Positions 23,516-35,132 of a stretch of DNA of 64,000 bases are shown here, in pieces (positions within the stretch are counted from its first letter, which is position 1; each line of letters starts with the position of its first letter). Location of the stretch: assembly GCA_002794785.1 (NCBI GenBank), contig NBBA01000002.1:2108001-2172000 (forward strand), in the 5' to 3' direction. A program made the position numbers and the translations under genes. Source of the stretch: Coniferiporia sulphurascens (taxonomy: Eukaryota; Basidiomycota; Agaricomycetes; Hymenochaetales; Hymenochaetaceae). A model generated the notes under the pieces. It was given only the letters and a program-made list of their open reading frames with translations. It was not told the origin of the DNA and made no database searches.

Positions 23516-26500
23516 ATGGCCTTCTTTGCGTCCAAATCATTTGACCGCGACCGCAGCACCCTCAGGCGTACGTTCTCCACTGACCGTATCCGCCGAGGGG
23601 GCTCGTCGCGCGAGCCCACGCCCGCCACCGAGTTCGGCGTCCTCGCCGACACTAACCAACGCGAAGAGCGACATAGGAAGACGGTGAGGACGGCCGCTGA
23701 CGCGGAGTCGTTCTTTCCGGGTTCCCTACCCGTTGCCTCGTCATCCACCCTCGCGTCAGCTTCAGCCTCTGCATCCGCACCTTTTTCCGTCCCCCATATC
23801 CCTACTGGCTCGGCTTCCGGCTCCCCGGCCTCGTCCGTGCGGATGCAGGCACAGACATACGCGTCAGACTCAAAATACTCGCTCCGCGCGCCGAGCCCTG
23901 CGTCCGGCGCGGGCAGCAGTAAACATTCCTCGCCTAGCCCCAATCCGTCCCGTCGGCGGGGACAGCAGCAGCGCGAGGGCGTCCCTAGGTCCCGAGATGG
24001 CTCGGACGCCAGTCACTCTTCGCCCTCACACTCCGCTGCACCTTCGCCCGCGCCAGGAGTGAGTCCGAGCCCAAGTATCAGCAGCAAACGCATGGACGAG
24101 GTCGCAATGGCCGCGTCGATGGCGCGTGCACGTTCCTCACCGGACCTAAAAGTCGAACAGCGTTCAACGCCCAAGTCGCGCTCAAAGATGTCGCTCCGCA
24201 CGCAGATCGCGGAGAACTATTATCATAACGATAGCCAGGGCGCGTCTGGGATGCTGAGCACGCCCGTACGCCAGCCTCGGGGGCCCCGTTCCCCCAACTC
24301 TGCGTTGAGCACACACTTGTCGACCACGGCTCACGCGAACCGCAATGCCGCCCGGGGCATGGTTTTCCCGAGCGGCTCTGCGGGACCTGGCCAGGGCCAG
24401 TCACCCGCATCCCCTTCGATGTCTTCCTCCTCATCGTCCCCACTCTCACCTCAATCCTCCACGCGCCAGCGCCCCGCCACGTCATCCGCGTCCATGTCCA
24501 CCGCACGGCGCGAGGACCCGACACTGACGATTCCGAAAGGTTACATGTCCTCCGGCGGCAGCGTCTCTGACGGCTCATACGGCTCACCCTTCTGCGAGCT
24601 CGGTATGGGGTTCAACGTCAAGCGCCTCCTCTCCAAGCCCGCCGCGAGCTCTGGCACCTCCGCCGTCCGTTCAGAGCCGGACACGGACGGCAGTTACAGT
24701 TACGGATATGGCTATAACGGCTATAGCCACAGCCTTAATTCGTCTGCAGCCACGCGCCGCAGGCGTATGGACACGAGCCCACGCCCACCATCGGCACGGT
24801 CGACGAGTGCTGCGGGCGCAGACGCGAGTCCGACTGTACAGCGCATGATGTATCCCGGCACGGTCGGGCCGCGCAAGCCGACGACGTCCGACCCCGAGCC
24901 ACCGCAGCGACAGCGCGGGTTTGAACGTGGGCATGAGAAGGAAGGGGAGAGAGAACGAGGACGAAGTGGTCGTGGGCATGTGCGGAACCACAGCTCGTCG
25001 TTCTCGCTGTCGTCACCTTCAGAGGGCGCGGGGTACCCGTTCGGCCTTGCGCTGGAGCGCGAACGGGAACGCGTGACTGGTTCTGCTAGTAGTGGGACGC
25101 AAACGCATATACAACTGACGACGAGTGCAGTTCGGCGGCTCTCTGCGTTGGGAGTGCGCGAGGCTGAGTCGCCCGTCACGCCCATGTCGTTCTCGACGTC
25201 TTCGCCGGCCTCTGCGTCCGCGGAGCCCAACCCGGTTGTAGGTACGCGCACGCAACGGCCACAACAAGCTTCGCGTCCTCGAGCGCCGGCGGGTGTGTCG
25301 CGCCGCGCCGATTCGCCGCCTCCACCGGGGCTGACGCCAGCGGAGATTGTCGCGCACGCGTACAAGCAGCAGGAGCGACGGCGTGCGGAGTTGGAGCGCG
25401 ATGCGTCGAAGGACGTCTCCGAGCCGGACCGGACACGAATCGTGCAAAAGGAGAAGGCGCAGCGGTCGGCGCGTGGGAAGGAGAAGCTGACGCGGAGCAT
25501 GAGTGTGGAGGATGTCAAGGCTGGTAGCGGAACGGAGGCACCCGCGCCGTACTACACGGTGTTCGGCAATCCGAGCGGGCGAGTGGTAGCCATCGGCAGT
25601 GCACGCGACAGCGCGTTCGGGCTGTTCGAGCGTGGCAATGGAGGGGCGGAAAAGAAGACGGAGCAGGCTGTCGTGGCGGAGATATCCATGTCGTCTGTCA
25701 CCCAGGGCGTTGCTGCCACGGCCGACGACAGACAGGCGGCTCCGCTGACGTTGCGTCGGAAGCTGTCGCGGAAGATGTCGGGGAAGTTCAGGCGGGACGG
25801 GAGTGTGCCACGTGTTGGAAAGGGGAGCAGTGAGGGGCGGGAAGGCGGCGTTGGCGAGTGGGGCGACCTTTACGCGGCGGGCGATGGCGCGTCGGCTGAG
25901 GCGCGGGCGAACAGACCGAGTTTGAGCCTGAAGACGCCTTCGTCAGAGCGCAGGTCCGCGACGCTGCCGCGGGAGCGGACAACGGTGGCGCACCTGCTGC
26001 AAAGGCCATCGCCCAAGCTGTCGATGGACAGCTTCGTCGCTGTGCAGAGCACAGACTCGGGCTCGGGTAGGACGCTCCCCTCTGCGGTCAACGGCTGCAT
26101 TGCGACTCCTATAACGTTTATTCCCGGCACGTGGGGCGACCGTGTCGTGAGCGACCCCAGTGCGAGGCCGCGTGTGAAGAGCGAGAGGCACGAGAAGGAG
26201 AACCACAAAGACAAAGGGAAGCTATGGGGTCTCGTCAAGCGCATCAGCTCCAACGCGCTCAAGGACAAGTACAAGCCGTCCCCGACCGAGTCTCCCCCGC
26301 CCGTGCCCACCCTCCCGCGCGACTTTTCTCCCGTCCTGCCGACGAAATTCGACTTTGAGAAGACGCGCGAGTCCGAGGGCTCGTACGCCCAAGAGGCCCG
26401 CGATACGTGCGTGGCGGTACCCAAGGTGACTACACCGCCCTTTACTCCCGCCACGTACGGGCGGCGACCGTCGACTGCGCCGGCGTTGACTCACGAGAAC

Positions 26501-27592
26501 TCGGCGGGACGCTTCACAGTCCGTCAGAAGCAGCCGTCCGCGCCGGTGCAGCTGCTCGGGGTCAAGAATCAGAGTCAGGGTCATGACCAACGGCCGAGCA
26601 CAACCACACGATCGTCGTCGCCCATCTCGTCTGATATCGCGTCTTCAAATTCGTTCAATCGGTCTCAGTCGAACCGGTCGTCGACGTCGTCGTATGGCGA
26701 GCTCACAACGAACGGCAAGGTAGTGAATATTGCTACGGCGGCGCTTGGGCAGCATATTGTGCCCCCCGAGAAGCTGTTTTTGTTCGATAGCTTGGACCTC
26801 AGCTTTGGCAATCTAGATGACTACGGCGCGAAGAATCGGTCAGGTGCGAATGGCGCGTCCAAGGGCTTCGGAGGTCCGCCTTTCGGTGAAGAAAGCTCGG
26901 GCCACCAAGCTCTGCCTGTTCCTCCTCGTCGTGCTAATCAGGCGAGGCAGGAAGAGAGTATCAGGTCTCGGTCGCCCTCCATCCCTACGTTCTCTGCGGA
27001 TAACGCTGTCAACACCTTTGGATTTCGTGGTCGCTCCGCGACGATTGCTAACAGCGTGACGTCCGCGTTTACTGGGACTGACTTTGGCGGCCAAGAATCT
27101 ACTTCGTCTAATTCCTCGTCGCCGCCGTCTGCCCTGGACCCGCCCCCGCGTCCTCCCCGAAGCGTACGCCGCGGGCCCATACCCACACACTCCACCTCGC
27201 CCTCCATCCCATCCGTCTCACGAACAGTCTCCTCCGAGCGCGCAGGCCGCGAGTCGATCGGTGCGCACAGCCAGGCGTCGACCGCGCGGCCGGGCGTCTC
27301 GCGGTACTCGGCCTCCCCGTCGCCCCCGTCTTCTCCGCCGCCCCTGCTCAGCTCACAGCAGTCGCCTGTGTCTGCTACGGATTCGCAGACGAGCACGTTG
27401 ACGTTCCACGACGCGGCGCGGCCAAAGGCGACGTGGACGGAGAAGGAGAAGCTCGATAAGTGGAATGATTTGCTCGACCGCAGCGAGAAGGCGGGCGGTA
27501 CGCTGCATGTTGGGCTCGGTGGGTTGTTGTCTGATCATATGCGGGAGTCGGCGTACGGTGGTGTGCGTGATTCTGCGTATTCGGAGTTCTGA
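23516..27592 (+). CDS. Large intrinsically disordered Ser/Pro/Arg-rich protein (1358 aa)
   Basis: A single uninterrupted exon of 1358 residues starts at the first ATG (MAFFASKSFDRDRSTLRR). Nearly the whole protein is Ser, Pro, Arg, Thr and Gly, with no globular domain I recognise. Islands of order are a basic segment LRRKLSRKMSGKFRRDGS near the middle, a Lys-rich KLWGLVKRISSNALKDKYK segment, and a well-formed C-terminal helix, EKEKLDKWNDLLDRSEKAG, followed by a Gly-rich TLHVGLGGLL. Numerous RSxSP-type sites make phosphorylation likely. The lack of introns over 4 kb is odd in this intron-dense window. Composition suggests a scaffold of the cortex, cytoskeleton or signalling. This is inference only. 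Confidence 0.8.
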   Translation: MAFFASKSFDRDRSTLRRTFSTDRIRRGGSSREPTPATEFGVLADTNQREERHRKTVRTAADAESFFPGSLPVASSSTLASASASASAPFSVPHIPTGSASGSPASSVRMQAQTYASDSKYSLRAPSPASGAGSSKHSSPSPNPSRRRGQQQREGVPRSRDGSDASHSSPSHSAAPSPAPGVSPSPSISSKRMDEVAMAASMARARSSPDLKVEQRSTPKSRSKMSLRTQIAENYYHNDSQGASGMLSTPVRQPRGPRSPNSALSTHLSTTAHANRNAARGMVFPSGSAGPGQGQSPASPSMSSSSSSPLSPQSSTRQRPATSSASMSTARREDPTLTIPKGYMSSGGSVSDGSYGSPFCELGMGFNVKRLLSKPAASSGTSAVRSEPDTDGSYSYGYGYNGYSHSLNSSAATRRRRMDTSPRPPSARSTSAAGADASPTVQRMMYPGTVGPRKPTTSDPEPPQRQRGFERGHEKEGERERGRSGRGHVRNHSSSFSLSSPSEGAGYPFGLALERERERVTGSASSGTQTHIQLTTSAVRRLSALGVREAESPVTPMSFSTSSPASASAEPNPVVGTRTQRPQQASRPRAPAGVSRRADSPPPPGLTPAEIVAHAYKQQERRRAELERDASKDVSEPDRTRIVQKEKAQRSARGKEKLTRSMSVEDVKAGSGTEAPAPYYTVFGNPSGRVVAIGSARDSAFGLFERGNGGAEKKTEQAVVAEISMSSVTQGVAATADDRQAAPLTLRRKLSRKMSGKFRRDGSVPRVGKGSSEGREGGVGEWGDLYAAGDGASAEARANRPSLSLKTPSSERRSATLPRERTTVAHLLQRPSPKLSMDSFVAVQSTDSGSGRTLPSAVNGCIATPITFIPGTWGDRVVSDPSARPRVKSERHEKENHKDKGKLWGLVKRISSNALKDKYKPSPTESPPPVPTLPRDFSPVLPTKFDFEKTRESEGSYAQEARDTCVAVPKVTTPPFTPATYGRRPSTAPALTHENSAGRFTVRQKQPSAPVQLLGVKNQSQGHDQRPSTTTRSSSPISSDIASSNSFNRSQSNRSSTSSYGELTTNGKVVNIATAALGQHIVPPEKLFLFDSLDLSFGNLDDYGAKNRSGANGASKGFGGPPFGEESSGHQALPVPPRRANQARQEESIRSRSPSIPTFSADNAVNTFGFRGRSATIANSVTSAFTGTDFGGQESTSSNSSSPPSALDPPPRPPRSVRRGPIPTHSTSPSIPSVSRTVSSERAGRESIGAHSQASTARPGVSRYSASPSPPSSPPPLLSSQQSPVSATDSQTSTLTFHDAARPKATWTEKEKLDKWNDLLDRSEKAGGTLHVGLGGLLSDHMRESAYGGVRDSAYSEF

Positions 27593-28353
27593 AGCTCGCT
27601 GGCCTCCCTCTTCGATAGGCAGGGTACATGGTAACAATACCAATTCACATACGATCCCTTGTTGTACATTTTGCGCCCCCCTCTCCCCTTCGGGGTTGCT
27701 TTTGTTTATCAATTGTGATTCCACTCTTTTTTTTGTTCACAGCTGGCACACGTACCGTAACTAATCCCGCTCTTTTGTAAAGACCCGACCACTAAAACAT
27801 ACCATCATTCAAGCTGTAGTATCACGTACCACCTTACCGCACGCAACCAACGACCAACGATACCCCCTTCCCTCGCAAGCACGATGCACTCTTGTCTCCT
27901 AGCCACTAGTACTAGTAGATTATACTTACTACTTGCTATCTATATCCCGTATCCTCCTTATCCTAGTCAAGTACATCCTTACAACACCGTATATGTTCCG
28001 AGTAGCCTCCCACCCCCCCTTTGCCTGTTTCTGTACTCGACGTGACTATTGAGAATGGAGATATACAATACATTTGTTACCGCTAACCGCAGTGTTCTGA
28101 TGTTCACTTTTTCCTTTCTCCTCATTTCTGCACGACAACGCGACAACGCGAACGGGATCGTTGATGCTGCGCGCCGTGCCGAAATGAGGCTCTCTCTCAC
28201 GCGCCGCTTACCTTACATCCGTATCCCCAAGTTATACGTCGACGTGTCCTCAGGCCTCAGGCTGCTCTCTGCACTTCCATCTACCCACCCCCCTCTCGTC
28301 CCTCGTCTTTGTTCTACTGTAGTAGCCTAGCACATACACGACTATCGACCATA
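27593..28353. other. Intergenic region, probable 3' and 5' untranslated sequence
   Basis: It follows the disordered-protein gene and precedes the next start by 760 bp. It is pyrimidine-rich with no coding signal on either strand. Confidence 0.4.
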
Positions 28354-29972
28354 ATGGGCGCCATGCAGAGCACCGTCTTGCCCGAGGTCGCCGTCGTCGG
28401 CGCGCTCGTCGCAGGCTCCGTCACCGCGTACGGGATCTACGCGCGCAACGCCGACGCCGACGCGGGTGCAGGTGCGGCTTCGTCAGGATCAGGGCCAGGA
28501 TCAGGTGGGGTAGCCCCGTCCGAGTCCGCTGGTTCCACCGCGAAGAAGGCCAAGGCGAAGAAAAAGGGCGGCGACCGCGAGTTCGAGAAGATCATCGCTG
28601 CGGCGAACAAGGAGAACTTGAACCAGCAGTCCCTCTCCGCGTCGGCGTCGGCGCGCGTCGTGTCGTTCCCCGATGTCGTGCCCGGCGCGTTCGACGCGGA
28701 CGGGGGCGGGGGATCGGCTGCGGAGAAGAGCGCGCCTGACGCGAAGGATAAGAAAGCACGGAAGAAAAAGGCGAAGAATATTAATGCTGCGGGGCCCGCT
28801 GGTAGTGTAGCGTCTTCCACCGCTGCGCTCGATAAGCCGCAAGCTTCTGCGAAGCTGGCCCCGCGCGACGCACCCGTACCCGTACCTGCGGCTGCAACGA
28901 AAAAGGGGAAGAAGCGCAAAGGCGGAAAGAACGAGGACGCTGGAAGCTCGGGAGTGGGAGCAGGCGTAGGCGCGCCTGCGGGCGCTCCGTCTACATCCAC
29001 ACCTAAGGCTAAGCCGCAACCGGCTCCGAACCCCACCCCGACCCCGAACCTTTCTTCCTCATCTGTTAGCCAAGCCCTCGCGATGAGCGTGACGCTGAGC
29101 GACGCGCCGGAGGACGTGTCCTGGACGCGCGTCTCGACGCGTAAACACGCCGCCGGGGCAGGGGCCGGGGGCGCAGAAGCGGAGTTGCTTACGAGCGACA
29201 CGAATTTGACGACGAGCGTGACCGAGCCGGAAGGCACGGAGGAGGATGAAGACGAGGAAAGCGTGCAGGAGCGGGGGCGGGAGCCTGAGAGTCGCAGGAC
29301 GTTCGCGGAGCGCATGTTACCCCGTCCTCGCAGGACGGGTGTCGAGGAGTGAGTAATACCCCCCCTACCCCCCGTTCACCTCTCATCAAGTATCTGTGCT
29401 GATGAACTTTGCGCTTCGCCTAGCATGGAGGACGAGCCTCTGCAGCCGACACTCGCCCGCGTCATGCGTGTCAAGCCTGCGTCTGGCGAGAAGCCTGCTC
29501 CGGGCTTCTCGTGGGATGACTACGAGGACTTTGCCCGAGCGGACGACGGAACGAGCGCAGACGGCGATGCAGACGACGTATGGGAGGAAGTGAAGAGCAA
29601 GCGACGAAACAGTCAGTATCTCATTCCCCTCTACCGCTACACTACTACACGATGATAACTAATGGGAAACCAGAACCCGACCGCGCGACGACGTCCGCTC
29701 TCGCCTCCTCCGCAGACTCCGTCACGCTGTCCCCATCCCAGCGCCCGACAGCCACATCGGAACCCACGAAGAAACAGCGCCAGAACGCCAAGCGTCTCGA
29801 GGCCGCGAAGGCGGAGAAGGAGGCGCAAGAACGCGAGCGAATCCAGCGGCTAGATAAGCACAAGCGCGAGGTCGAGCGTGCGCGCATAGCTGAGCAATAT
29901 GCGAGTGGGAAAAAAGTCAGTGGCGGGATGCAGGCGAGCGTCGGGGACAATGGGAAGTTGGTCTGGGACTAG
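28354..29972 (+). CDS. Single-pass membrane protein with Lys/Glu-rich C-terminal helix, function unknown
   Basis: Three exons: 28354..29348, 29424..29611 and 29674..29972, giving 493 residues. A hydrophobic segment near the start (VAVVGALVAGSVTAYGIYA) should anchor it in a membrane by its N-terminus. A long Ala/Lys/Gly/Pro-rich linker follows, with several KKAKAKKK-type clusters. The C-terminal part is more conserved in look: GFSWDDYEDFARADDG, DVWEEVKSKRRN and a charged helix, TKKQRQNAKRLEAAKAEKE. The end is GGMQASVGDNGKLVWD. The layout resembles ER-anchored ribosome- or RNA-binding proteins, but I do not recognise a family, so this is only a suggestion. Confidence 0.8.
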
Positions 29973-30820
29973 GCACTGATCAGTATTAATATCCCGGGTC
30001 CACCGTCTTCCAAATCTCCGTCCCTGTCCGCCTCCCACAGTCGTCAATCCCGCTAAATTATGCCGCTTTGTTTAATCCACCTGCTTTTAAGTCCCAACTG
30101 TGTATAGTTAGTTAGTTAGTTAGTTAGTTACGCGGTAATTAGTTTTAGTTCTTTTTCTTTCTCGTTTCCCCCTGCTTCACAAATGGATTCTCATATTCTT
30201 CGTATCTCCCAACGTTTGCTTCAATATCCCGCATACCAGTACTAGTTGCTGAAAATGAAAGATATGCTATAATATGTTTACTATTTGCCCCCAGCGCCGA
30301 TCGTGCAAATGTTTAACTACGTAAGCAGTACTAGTGCCGCAGCTGTGTCTATTTTACTAATCTCGAAGACAGCATTCCTTTTCTAGACGTGAATGTTAAC
30401 CCGTTGGGTGTGCATCGTGAACTGTCGCACATAATCAGAGCGAGTCCAATCAATCAGTCCCGGTATGTTCACGACGAGAGCTCATTAAAAAGACCATTCC
30501 CTTACCCCCAACCGATATTCCACTACCTCACCTAAAAAGCAGACGTAAAGAATCGACCCGGATCACTATTTACGAATCTGCAACACCACAAGCACATAAA
30601 CAATAAAGGGCACAGAACTAGATACATATCGGGAGGGAGAAAAAGTGCGCAAGTGCGCCCTTCGGTCAGGACTCGAGATAATACTAAAAGAGCGACTATT
30701 GATGAAGTAAACGAACGTCGGTCCACGAACCAGACACATGGTATAATTGCAGACCTCACCCCCCCAGCTTAAAGTAAGCTGCGAGTATTGTATATACGTC
30801 AACCCCCCTGCCGATGAACC
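29973..30820. other. Convergent intergenic spacer
   Basis: Lies between two 3' ends. It is AT-rich, contains the GTTA repeat at 30107, and shows no gene. Confidence 0.5.
30107..30130 (+). repeat. Tetranucleotide microsatellite (GTTA)6
   Basis: Six perfect GTTA copies lie in the 3' flank of the membrane-protein gene. It is probably a variable microsatellite. Confidence 0.9.
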
Positions 30821-33800
30821 TCACGCGGTCTGCGCAGCAGGCGCAACTCCAGAGGCCGGCCGCGGCTCGCCCACACCCATCGCAGCGAACTGGTTGTGCA
30901 TCTGCGCGTATTGCGTATTAACGCCATACGCCGGGTGTGCGTGGGGCGAGTTCTCTGGCTCGGGTCCGGGAGGGGGGGCGCCGCCCTGCGCTGCGTACGC
31001 GTGGTCCGGGTACGGATTCGGCGGGTACGCCTGCTGAGCGGGAGGCGCGCCAGCCCCAGGAGAGCTCGGCTGACCCTGCGGCGCACCGTAGAACGAACCA
31101 CCCGGGTGCGGTGCATTCGACACAGTCGGAGAGCTAGAAGCCGTTTGGGGTTGAGCGTATTGCACGGCGGCCTGGTACTGCGCGGCCGCGTTCCCCTGGC
31201 CCATGGAGCCTAGAGATGTAACACTCCCGTTACGCACAGGCATAGGTTGAGCTGCAGAATATACAGGTGCTTGATCGACTGCAGGCGGCTGCTGGTGCTG
31301 CTGCGCAGGGTACGCCTGGTAGGGGGGCTTTTCCGTCGATGAGGAACTGACTTGCTCATGCTGAGCATCCACATGTCCTAGTGACGACTGACGTTCAGGC
31401 TGGCTCCATGCCTGAGTCTGAGTCTGGGTTTGAGTTTGGGGCTGGGCTGCAGGCTGCTGTTGTGCCGGAGTATCCGTTAGACCAGGTATGGAGATGAAGT
31501 AAACTGCCCCGGTCATATCCGTACCCCCCTGAGCATAGTACACCGCCCATGCTTGTGCATTCGCGTCTGGATAAGTTGCGTTTGGATCAAAGACATATGG
31601 CGGCCCCTGTGTGATAACACGAGGTTGATCCTGAGCTCCTTGACCCTGACCTTGGGGCTGAGGTTGAGTTTGCGGCTGCGTTTGAGCTTGAGCCGCTACA
31701 GGAGCCTCCTGATAGTTCTGCTGCCCTTGTGGTTGGGCGGGTGTTTGAGCCTGTCCCTGCATTTGCGGCTGTATCTGTTGCTGAGGCTGTTGCTGTTGCT
31801 GTTGGGGCTGAGCGTATGCTTGTTGCGGTGCCTGGGCCTGGACCTGAGGTCCTGGTTGGACTTGTCCAACATTAGATTGGGGATAAGGGCTATAAGCTGA
31901 AGCAGGGTCCATTGGGGTCTGCGGCGGTCCATATGGACTGGTGGCTTGTTGCGCAGGGTACGGTTGGGCGTACGGGGCCTGCTGAGCAGGATACGCAGTA
32001 TTGGGGACTGCATAATGTTGAGGTGCCGGAGTTGGAGATGCTGCGGGATAAATAGGGTTCGGTTGAGGGAATCCAGAGTAACTCTGGTCGTAGACACCTC
32101 CATAGCCAGGCGGACGATAATCCTGGCGGGACTGCTGTCCAGATTGGTATGGAGGTCGCGCATCGTAAACTGGAAAACAAACTCGCTTTAGAGTTAATTG
32201 ATAAAAGTGTGTGTCGTTACTTACGTCCGCTGTGACGAGCAAGACTGTCCTCCATCATGCGATCGAACATTGTCCTCGCCTTGACAAAGCTTTCGTTCAT
32301 CGAAACAAGCTCGGCTGAAGTACGTAAATAACTTAATATACTTCACTCATGAGAACCAAGATGAAGCAGCTGACCTCTTTTTTGGCTATATTTGTCAATC
32401 AGCTTCACTATCTTCGGTCGCAAGGTCATGCTGGTGCGATATAATTCCTGGAAAGGGGTGTCCCAATCACTACATGATTGAACCTTCCCATTACGTGAAA
32501 TCTCACCTGAATCTCCTCGTTGTCCGCAAGATTGTCCCTCGCCGGGTCCAATCCTCGAAGCATGCTCAAGAGCCTATCAATATCGGCAGCTTGAGAAAAT
32601 ACCGCCGCCTCTTGCTCCGCCTCCCGTGCGATTTCATCCGGAGTTGGATCAGGAAGGAGTTCCTAACGCAACGGCAAGATATCAAAACGAGTATACGCAG
32701 CAAGGCATAATCTCGGTACTCACAACATAGTTAACAGGGAAGATACCTGTTCGACCTTTCAGCTGACCCCTCCACCAGTCTTTGTAGTTGCGGTCAACAA
32801 CTTTGATAGTATCTCCTTTCTCAAAAGTGAGCTCCCCCTGTTCTGTTCCTTCAAATGAATGCAAGGCGCGGACACGCGAGACCGAAGTGAGGGGCAGTGA
32901 TGCCTGTGAGGAGGTGGCCTGCGATCGGGGCGAAGGTGTAGCCGCCGATGTGGGCATGTAACTTGCTGCCGAAGGCGCAGCAGCCACAACGGGTGTTTGG
33001 ACCTTGGGCGAAGGTGTGCGTACGGGAGCATAGCCAGTAGCCTGCTTCGTGTAGCTGTAGTCCGGGCCACCGTATCTTGGTGCTGCGGCGACTGCGGCGG
33101 TAGGCATTTCGGCCACCGCTCCCGAGCCGCCTCCATGCTTCGAGGACGAGGGACCTGCACCACTTGGACCTCCATTGTTGTTACCGTTGTAAGAATCCCA
33201 GTTGTTGCGCCCCCCCTTATCGTGAACCGACATCTCTAATACACGCTGCAGTTCCTCTTCTTCGCGTCGGCGGATCTCATCATCGACCTGTGGTGGAGGA
33301 GCTTCTTCAGCCTCCACAAACTTGTAGCCTGAAATGAAACAGATATCAGTCGTGCGACAGTAGAGACTGCTGATGACGTACCCTTTCCCCTCAGGCTCTC
33401 GTAACACTCCTCCATTATTCCAAGTGTGGAATCGTTTTCAAATTCACTCGTCCACATGGCTATTAAGGATAGCGCCTTACGTTTGACCTTGTCGTGTGTA
33501 GTCTATAGGTGGAATTGTAGGTAAGATCAGGTCAAATGGGGTTGTCAACGCGTTCGGCCTACTCTGTCAGTGATAAGTCTCTCTAATCCCTGCGTAAACG
33601 AGCGCGATGCAATCTCGCGGTCCACTTCAAGGCCGCAATTTTTTGAGAGCGCCTCCACCAGTGCCAAGGCGTATAGCTGAACATTAGGGTTGCGGTGCGC
33701 GAGTCTCTTGAGCACCGCAGCAAGCACATTTCGCGCGCTGCGTGAAGTCCCTCAGTGTGCGTTGATCAAGATACAAGACGAAGCACGCACCCCTGCTCGC

Positions 33801-33991
33801 CCTCGTCTACTACCTTGTCACATAAGTTCAGGATGAGCTCCCAGTTTTCGCTGGTTAGATTCTCGTCGGTTGTTTTGGCTGCATACACATTCCCCGATGA
33901 GCTCGCCCACAGTAATACGTCAGCGAGGCTAGGCAGAACCGTACGTACCGACGATCTCGTCATAGGGATTAGGTTGGCCTCCTCTAAACAT
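30821..33991 (-). CDS. HSE1: ESCRT-0 subunit Hse1 (VHS-UIM-SH3-GAT)
   Basis: Nine exons: 33991..33949, 33878..33791, 33737..33563, 33502..33382, 33328..32724, 32662..32507, 32447..32375, 32314..32225 and 32169..30821, giving 899 residues. Domains in order: VHS (about 1-142, LTSENWELILNLCDKV and KRKALSLIAMWTSEF), a ubiquitin-interacting motif (EEEELQRVLEMSVHD), an SH3 (ALHSFEGTEQGELTF to GRTGIFPVNYVELLP) and a helical GAT-like core (LYRTSMTLRPKIVKLIDKY). A 450-residue Gln/Pro/Tyr-rich tail follows. With Vps27, Hse1 sorts ubiquitinated cargo at endosomes. The long low-complexity tail is typical of filamentous fungi. It starts 207 bp from the divergent Uev1 gene. Confidence 0.93.
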
Positions 33992-34198
33992 GTCTGATAT
34001 TATTCGCTGAGGACACGACGAGGAGTAGGAGGCAAGAACTAGTGCGCCAGGTTTGAAGGGGTGTGTCGATGCAGGAACAGCGGGCGGTGTTGGCCGTATT
34101 AGGTTATTTGGTCCCCGACAACCCGCCACAACCCTTGTCCTCGGCTGCAACCCTACAACACCTCTTTCTCTTTGCTGCCGTCTACCTAACTGTCCCTG
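33992..34198. promoter_or_regulatory. Shared divergent promoter of HSE1 and UEV1
   Basis: A 207-bp interval separates opposite starts. No clear TATA box is seen. The genes it joins both serve ubiquitin-dependent trafficking or signalling, so co-expression is plausible but not shown. Confidence 0.45.
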
Positions 34199-34800
34199 AT
34201 GGCGAAAGGTTCGTAGCTACATAATTACACGCATATAGTATGAAAGGTACTGATTCGACGTGCGCAGTTCCTCGGAATTTCCGTCTCCTCGAAGAACTCG
34301 AGAAAGGGGAGAAAGGCATCGGCGATGGCTCGTGCTCCTATGGTCTTGACGATGCTGACGACATCCTTATGAGCAATTGGACTGGAACGGTCATCGGTCC
34401 TGGTCATGTTAGTCCCATCCCTCTCTTCCCCATCGAGTGCGATCCGTCGCTGATCAGCCGCGCAGACAGTGCATGAAAACCGCATTTACAGTCTGAAGAT
34501 AACCTGTGGCTTGCAATATCCCGACGCGCCCCCAGATGTGAAGTTCCTTTCACGCGTGAACCTTCCGTTCGTGAACCAGACGGACGGACGTGTGGACAGG
34601 AACATGCTCCCCGTCCTAGCACAATGGGACAGGTCCAAGACTATCGAGACTGTGCTTATTGAGATACGCAGGTACGCGTCCGACTTAGCTAGAGTCCGAG
34701 GAACCCACTCTAATTACCACTCTCAAATTACAGAGAGATGGCAACCTACGAGAATAGGAAGCTTCCGCAGCCTCCTGAGGGGACGTTCTTCGGCGTCTAA
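34199..34800 (+). CDS. MMS2: Ubiquitin-conjugating enzyme variant Uev1/Mms2
   Basis: Four exons: 34199..34208, 34268..34407, 34466..34671 and 34734..34800, giving 140 residues (yeast Mms2 has 137). The first coding exon is only 10 nt. The fold is E2-like ([45 protein letters not shown]) but the active-site cysteine region is replaced by non-catalytic sequence, as in all UEVs. It partners Ubc13 to build K63-linked ubiquitin chains for DNA damage tolerance and membrane protein sorting. The C-terminus is [14 protein letters not shown]. Confidence 0.95.
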
Positions 34801-35132
34801 GGACTCGTTCATATGCAATTGTGCTAATAAATGTCATCATCAACCCATAGCATTGACGCTTGTTTCATATCATGTACCAAATACTCAGATTGCTTTGTTT
34901 TCACTTCTTTGTGCTACACTCATAGCAACTTGAATGTCAAATATCAAAAGCTCGGCATGGTAAGTGTTAAAGTCGCATACAGTCACAGTCGATGGTAGCG
35001 AAGACTTCTGTAAATGCACGATTAGCAACTAGATTCAAAGGTCGGATATAGAGCTGCGAAAACTCACAAAATAAATTACGAACAAAAACAAAACAAAAAT
35101 CGTACCGTACGCCGACAACCACACACCATCTA
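34801..35132. other. Convergent intergenic spacer
   Basis: AT-rich 332-bp gap between the 3' ends of UEV1 and BUD20. No gene seen. Confidence 0.5.

Noticed and set aside
28437..29315. A 292-codon minus-strand frame
   Set aside because: Antisense shadow of the Ala/Lys-rich membrane protein; strong codon-phase bias of the plus strand explains it.
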